A stretch of 64,000 bases of DNA from contig NZ_PTJA01000011.1 of NCBI RefSeq assembly GCF_002934545.1, forward strand, positions 124,001 through 188,000. Reading direction: 5' to 3'. Position numbers and translations under genes: made by a program. Below, piece after piece: positions 59,689 through 64,000 of this stretch; position 1 is the stretch's first letter, and each line of letters begins with the position of its first letter. The notes under the pieces are model-generated. The model did no database searches, was not told where the DNA came from, and saw only the letters and a program-made list of their open reading frames with translations. This DNA comes from Lacrimispora xylanisolvens. Its GTDB lineage: Bacteria; Bacillota; Clostridia; Lachnospirales; Lachnospiraceae.

Positions 59689-60990
59689 ATGCCGGTCAGA
59701 ACAGACGACAAGATCCGATGCTCTTTTTGCGGGAAAACCCAGGATCAGGTAAAGAAACTGATTGCCGGTTCCAATAATGTCTATATTTGTGATGAGTGCA
59801 TTGATTTGTGCGCAGAGATATTAGAGGAAGAATTTGACGGCCATGACGAAGAGGCACCTGATTTCAGCAATATTAATCTGATGAAGCCAAAGGAAATGAA
59901 AGCTTTTTTAGATGAGTATGTCATTGGGCAGGACGAAGCAAAAAAGGTGTTGTCCGTAGCAGTATATAACCATTATAAGAGAATTACATCCGGTAAAAAA
60001 CTGGATGTGGATATACAAAAGAGCAATATTCTGATGTTGGGGCCTACGGGCTCCGGTAAAACTTATCTTGCGCAGACTCTGGCTAAGGTTTTAAACGTAC
60101 CGTTTGCCATTGCAGATGCGACTGCTCTTACAGAAGCCGGTTATGTTGGTGAAGACGTAGAAAACATCCTTTTAAAACTGATCCAGGCAGCTGAGTATGA
60201 TATCAGCAGAGCTGAATTTGGAATCATTTATATTGATGAGATTGATAAAATCACCAAGAAATCGGAGAATGTGTCAATCACCAGAGATGTTTCCGGTGAA
60301 GGTGTTCAGCAGGCTCTATTAAAGATTCTGGAAGGTACGGTTGCCAGTGTCCCGCCTCAGGGTGGAAGAAAGCATCCGCACCAGGAACTTTTACAGATCA
60401 ATACCACCAATATTTTATTTATCTGCGGCGGAGCGTTTGATGGTCTGGAGAAAATCATTGAGCGCCGTTTAAGTGCAGGATCCATTGGGTTTAATGCGGA
60501 GATTGTAGATAAGAATAAAACGGATATTGATGATCTCTTAAAGAAAACCCTGCCTCAGGATCTGGTTAAATTTGGGCTGATTCCTGAATTTATCGGACGT
60601 GTTCCCATCACTGTATCACTGGAACTGTTAGATCGGGCAGCTCTGGTTAAGATTTTATCAGAGCCGAAGAATGCGCTGATTAAGCAATACCAGAAACTAT
60701 TCGAACTGGATGATGTGAAGCTGGAGCTGACCGCTGATGCGGTGGAACGGATTGCAGAACTGGCTGTGGAAAGAAAAACCGGCGCCAGAGGATTGCGTTC
60801 CATTATGGAAAGCGTCATGATGGATTTGATGTATGAGATACCATCAGACAGCAGTATTGGAATCTGCAGAATCACCAAAGAGGTTGTGGATAAAAATGGA
60901 GAGCCGGAACTGGTCTATCGGGACACGGCAGTTCCCAGAAAATCACTGGCTCAGAAATTGAGAAAAGATAAGACAGGCGAGATCGCATAG
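59689..60990 (+). CDS. clpX: ATP-dependent Clp protease ATP-binding subunit
   Basis: This 433-residue AAA+ unfoldase has a zinc-binding domain (Cys11, Cys14, Cys34, Cys37), Walker [13 protein letters not shown] (near 118), Walker [10 protein letters not shown] and a RPIGF-type pore neighbourhood replaced by FIGRVPITV near 305. It unfolds tagged proteins and feeds them to ClpP. I prefer ATG 59689, seven bases after GAGG, to the GTG two codons upstream. Confidence 0.97.
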   Translation: MPVRTDDKIRCSFCGKTQDQVKKLIAGSNNVYICDECIDLCAEILEEEFDGHDEEAPDFSNINLMKPKEMKAFLDEYVIGQDEAKKVLSVAVYNHYKRITSGKKLDVDIQKSNILMLGPTGSGKTYLAQTLAKVLNVPFAIADATALTEAGYVGEDVENILLKLIQAAEYDISRAEFGIIYIDEIDKITKKSENVSITRDVSGEGVQQALLKILEGTVASVPPQGGRKHPHQELLQINTTNILFICGGAFDGLEKIIERRLSAGSIGFNAEIVDKNKTDIDDLLKKTLPQDLVKFGLIPEFIGRVPITVSLELLDRAALVKILSEPKNALIKQYQKLFELDDVKLELTADAVERIAELAVERKTGARGLRSIMESVMMDLMYEIPSDSSIGICRITKEVVDKNGEPELVYRDTAVPRKSLAQKLRKDKTGEIA

Positions 60991-61008
60991 ATCCCTGCAT
61001 GAGTCGGG

Positions 61009-61047
61009 AAGGTGTTACAGCGAATCAATCTGCTGGAACACCTTTTT
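61009..61047 (+). terminator. Hairpin between clpX and lon
   Basis: AAGGTGTT pairs with AACACCTT across a 20-bp loop that can also fold (CAG / CTG), followed by TTT. It may attenuate read-through into lon. Any lon start upstream of it is unlikely. Confidence 0.6.
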
Positions 61048-61068
61048 GAATGCAAAGGAGAGAACCAA

Positions 61069-63387
61069 ATGGTAGATAAGACAATTACAATGCCGGTTAT
61101 TGCCCTGAGAGGTATGACTGTTCTACCCAAAATGATGCTGCACTTTGATATCAGCCGGGAGAAATCCATCGCGGCGGTTGAAAAAGCCATGGTAGGGGAT
61201 CAGAAGGTATGCCTGGTAACCCAGAGAAATCCGGAAGAAACCGATCCTGGAATAGAAGACTTATATCAGGTAGGAACGGTTGCTTTAATCAAACAGCTGG
61301 TGAAGCTGCCGAATAACGTGGTCCGTGTCATGGTGGAAGGTCTGGAGCGGACTGAGCTTCTGACTCTTGAAAGTGAAGAGCCTCTTCTTGTAGGTGAGAT
61401 TGAAGAACTTCAGGTGCCACTGGATATATTAGATCCCGTTACCATACAGGCAATGGCTGAAATTGTGAAAGAAAAGCTGGAAGCCTATGGCAAAGAAAAC
61501 CAAAGAATTGCTAAGGAAGTTGTCCCTGGATTGCTGGTTATTCCGGATTTGGGGGAACTTTTGGATCAGGTTGCAGTTCAGCTGTCCTGGGATTACCGTC
61601 TCCGCCAGCAGGTGCTTGAAAGTGTACTTCTGGAAGAACGGTATGCTCTGGTTATGAAACACCTGATTACTGAAATTGAAGTGACTAAGGTGAAAAAGGA
61701 ATTACAGTCCCATGTGAAAGAACGGATTGACAAGAATCAGAAGGATTACATTTTAAGAGAGCAGATGAAGGTGATCCGGGAAGAGCTGGGAGAAGACAAT
61801 CCGCTTTCTGACAGTGATGAATATGCCAAACGTCTGAAAGCATTAAAAGCAGACAAAGAAATAAAAGAGAAGATTCAAAAAGAGATCGACCGCTTTAAAT
61901 CCATGCCGGGTGGAAGTCAGGAAGCCAATGTTGTCCGGATGTATCTGGATACAGTTCTTGATTTTCCGTGGAAGAAGATGTCAAAGGATAACAACAGCAT
62001 TATTCATGCTCAGCAGGTTCTGGATGAAGAGCATTATGGCCTGGAAAAAGTAAAAGAACGGATTCTGGAATATTTAGCAGTCCGGATTCTTACGAAGAAA
62101 GGAACCAGCCCCATTTTATGTCTGGTTGGACCTCCTGGTACAGGAAAGACTTCTATTGCAAGATCTGTGGCCAAAGCACTGAATAAAGAATATGTAAGAA
62201 TCAGCCTGGGAGGTATCCGGGATGAGGCGGAGATCAGAGGGCATAGAAAAACATATGTGGGCGCTATGCCTGGCAGAATTGCAGAGGCTGTCAAACAGGC
62301 AGGTGTGAACAACCCGCTGATGCTTCTTGATGAAATTGACAAAGTCAGCAGTGACTATAAAGGCGATACATCTTCTGCACTGTTAGAGGTGCTTGACAGT
62401 GAGCAGAATGTGAAATTCAGGGATCATTATATTGAGCTTCCCATTGATTTATCCAATGTACTTTTTCTTGCAACTGCCAATACCATAACTACCATTCCCG
62501 GCCCTCTTCTTGACCGAATGGAAGTAATTGAAATAAATAGTTATACAGAGAATGAAAAATTCCATATTGCCAAAAACTATCTGGTGAAAAAACAGCAGGA
62601 ACGTAATGGTCTTACAGGAAAGCCGGTTGCCATAACGGATCAGGCGATTGAAAAGATCATACACAATTATACCAGAGAAGCCGGAGTCAGAAACTTAGAG
62701 CGGCGGATCAGTTCTGTTTTCAGAAAGACAGCCAGAGAATTTCTGGAAGACAAAAGCCGTGTCATTGAGGTGACAGAGTGTCAGCTGGAAAAGTACTTAG
62801 GGAAAGAAAAAGTATCTTATAACAATGTTAACGAGGAAGATCAGGTAGGAATTGTGAGAGGCCTTGCATGGACCAGTGTAGGCGGAGATACTCTGCAGAT
62901 TGAAGTAAATGTAATGCCAGGCAAAGGAACCCTTCAGACCACAGGACAGATGGGAGACGTTATGAAGGAGTCGGCACAGACTGCTTTAAGTTATGTCAGG
63001 TCCATAGGACCGGAATATAACGTGCCCGATGATTATTTTGAGAAACACGATATTCATCTTCATATCCCGGAGGGAGCAGTTCCGAAAGATGGCCCTTCAG
63101 CAGGAATTACCATGGCAACTGCCATGCTTTCTGCGGCTATCAACAGGAAGGTAGGTGCGACCGTTGCCATGACAGGAGAGATAACCTTAAGAGGCCGGGT
63201 TCTTCCCATCGGAGGCTTAAAGGAGAAAATTCTAGCTGCACGTATGGCACATGTGAAAAAAGTTCTGGTTCCGGATAAAAACCGGCCGGATATTGCAGAA
63301 TTATCAGAAGAGATCACAGAAGGCCTTACAATTGTATTTGTAAAGGAAATGCCGGAAGTATTAAAAGAGGCTTTCGTCCAGGAATAG
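61069..63387 (+). CDS. lon: ATP-dependent protease Lon
   Basis: This 772-residue AAA+ protease has an N-terminal LAN domain (about 8-200), Walker A GPPGTGKTSI (near 353), Walker B MLLDEIDK and the Ser-Lys protease dyad in KDGPSAGITM (Ser near 676) and GGLKEKILAA. It removes damaged and regulatory proteins. The ATG at 61069 follows AAAGGAG. The frame is open 19 codons upstream through the clpX-lon hairpin, which was rejected. Confidence 0.97.
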   Translation: MVDKTITMPVIALRGMTVLPKMMLHFDISREKSIAAVEKAMVGDQKVCLVTQRNPEETDPGIEDLYQVGTVALIKQLVKLPNNVVRVMVEGLERTELLTLESEEPLLVGEIEELQVPLDILDPVTIQAMAEIVKEKLEAYGKENQRIAKEVVPGLLVIPDLGELLDQVAVQLSWDYRLRQQVLESVLLEERYALVMKHLITEIEVTKVKKELQSHVKERIDKNQKDYILREQMKVIREELGEDNPLSDSDEYAKRLKALKADKEIKEKIQKEIDRFKSMPGGSQEANVVRMYLDTVLDFPWKKMSKDNNSIIHAQQVLDEEHYGLEKVKERILEYLAVRILTKKGTSPILCLVGPPGTGKTSIARSVAKALNKEYVRISLGGIRDEAEIRGHRKTYVGAMPGRIAEAVKQAGVNNPLMLLDEIDKVSSDYKGDTSSALLEVLDSEQNVKFRDHYIELPIDLSNVLFLATANTITTIPGPLLDRMEVIEINSYTENEKFHIAKNYLVKKQQERNGLTGKPVAITDQAIEKIIHNYTREAGVRNLERRISSVFRKTAREFLEDKSRVIEVTECQLEKYLGKEKVSYNNVNEEDQVGIVRGLAWTSVGGDTLQIEVNVMPGKGTLQTTGQMGDVMKESAQTALSYVRSIGPEYNVPDDYFEKHDIHLHIPEGAVPKDGPSAGITMATAMLSAAINRKVGATVAMTGEITLRGRVLPIGGLKEKILAARMAHVKKVLVPDKNRPDIAELSEEITEGLTIVFVKEMPEVLKEAFVQE

Positions 63388-63399
63388 AAAGGAAATTAC

Positions 63400-63999
63400 A
63401 TGATTATTAAAACCGTAGAACTGGAGACTGTATGCGGAATTACCAGCAAGCTTCCGGAGAACACAAAACCGGAATTTGCATTTGCAGGTAAGTCAAACGT
63501 GGGCAAATCCTCTCTCATCAATGCACTTATGAACCGGAAGTCCTTTGCAAGAACTTCATCCTCTCCAGGTAAAACACAGACCATTAATTTTTACAATATT
63601 AATGATTCGCTGTATTATGTGGATCTTCCCGGATACGGTTATGCAAAGGTATCCGTAGAAGTTAAAGCAAAATGGGGAAAGATGATTGAAAATTATCTTC
63701 ATAATTCGCCTATGCTGAAATGTGTGTTTCTGCTGATTGATATCCGTCACGAGCCATCAGATAATGATAAAACCATGTACGACTGGATCATTAGTAATGG
63801 ATATCAGCCGGTTATTATTGCCACCAAGCTGGACAAGCTGAAACGAAGTCAGGTTGCAAAGGCATTAAAAGTAGTGCGGACCGGGCTGGGAATCGGAGCG
63901 GATGTGACCGTAATTCCGTTTTCAGCGGAGACAAAACAGGGCAGAGAAGAAATCTGGGATTTGATTGAGGATTCTGTAAATAGTCTTGACAAGGAGTAA
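63400..63999 (+). CDS. ysxC: Ribosome biogenesis GTPase YsxC/EngB
   Basis: This 199-residue TrmE-Era-EngA-YihA-type GTPase has G1 GKSNVGKSSL, a switch region with TSSSPGKTQTINFY, G3 DLPGYGYA and G4 TKLDK. It helps large ribosomal subunit assembly and is usually essential. It follows lon by 12 bp, the common lon-ysxC order. The stop codon is the last complete codon of the window. Confidence 0.95.
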   Translation: MIIKTVELETVCGITSKLPENTKPEFAFAGKSNVGKSSLINALMNRKSFARTSSSPGKTQTINFYNINDSLYYVDLPGYGYAKVSVEVKAKWGKMIENYLHNSPMLKCVFLLIDIRHEPSDNDKTMYDWIISNGYQPVIIATKLDKLKRSQVAKALKVVRTGLGIGADVTVIPFSAETKQGREEIWDLIEDSVNSLDKE

Positions 64000-64000
64000 A

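Overview
The window reads as chromosomal DNA of an anaerobic, spore-forming Gram-positive of the Lachnospiraceae type (Clostridium cluster XIVa, for example a Lacrimispora- or Clostridium saccharolyticum-like organism). The grounds are an alpha/beta-type spore protein, a DacF carboxypeptidase behind a sigma-G-like promoter, [FeFe]-hydrogenase maturation genes, an anaerobic (early cobalt insertion) cobalamin pathway, AGGAGG-type ribosome binding sites, many ATGA start/stop overlaps, and the order tig-clpP-clpX-lon-ysxC. The genus is an inference. No rRNA, tRNA, CRISPR array, insertion sequence or prophage was seen.

Layout. 1-7.2 kb: an EamA exporter, an RpiR regulator next to a fructose operon (fruK-fruA), a small membrane protein, a HAD phosphatase and a LytR-CpsA-Psr protein. 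7.2-13.1 kb: KtrB/KtrA potassium uptake, a FeoB-associated-like Cys-rich peptide, an unusual PTS-like IIC protein, and two adjacent G3E/CobW-type GTPases, one with a long His/Cys repeat and the other with a DUF1980-like tail. 13.2-21.5 kb: a CYP152-type P450, a polysaccharide deacetylase, dacF, a ROK kinase, a PspC-PadR-DUF1700-DUF4097-PspC envelope module and a spore protein. 21.5-41.2 kb: two cobalamin blocks (cbiD-L-F-G-H-JE-T-A, a GNAT gene, cobT, cobU; then cobS, a short cobU-like gene, cbiB, cobD, cbiP, cbiC). They flank TM1266-type regulator-hydG-hydF. 41.2-50.8 kb: a YesN/YesM-type two-component system, two membrane-anchored sugar-binding proteins, and mglB-mglA-mglC, with a terminator and five 51-bp repeats between mglB and mglA. 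50.9-57.5 kb: a CYTH protein, then a third MglB-like lipoprotein, a DJ-1 protein, an orphan solute-binding lipoprotein and a GGDEF/EAL receptor. 57.5-64 kb: trigger factor, ClpP, ClpX, Lon and YsxC.

How it works together. The cobalamin genes cover most corrin-ring steps and nucleotide-loop assembly. The cobaltochelatase, cobalt transporter, adenosyltransferase and CobC phosphatase are not here. The YesMN pair plus anchored binding proteins looks like a sensing arm for the downstream galactose-type ABC transporter. The lipoprotein + GGDEF/EAL pair, with no permease, looks like a binding-protein-gated c-di-GMP switch. The least explained items are that pair, the 51-bp two-hairpin repeat with a relative between clpP and clpX, the structured leader before the hydrogenase maturation genes, and a structured 0.5-kb intergenic region before cobS.
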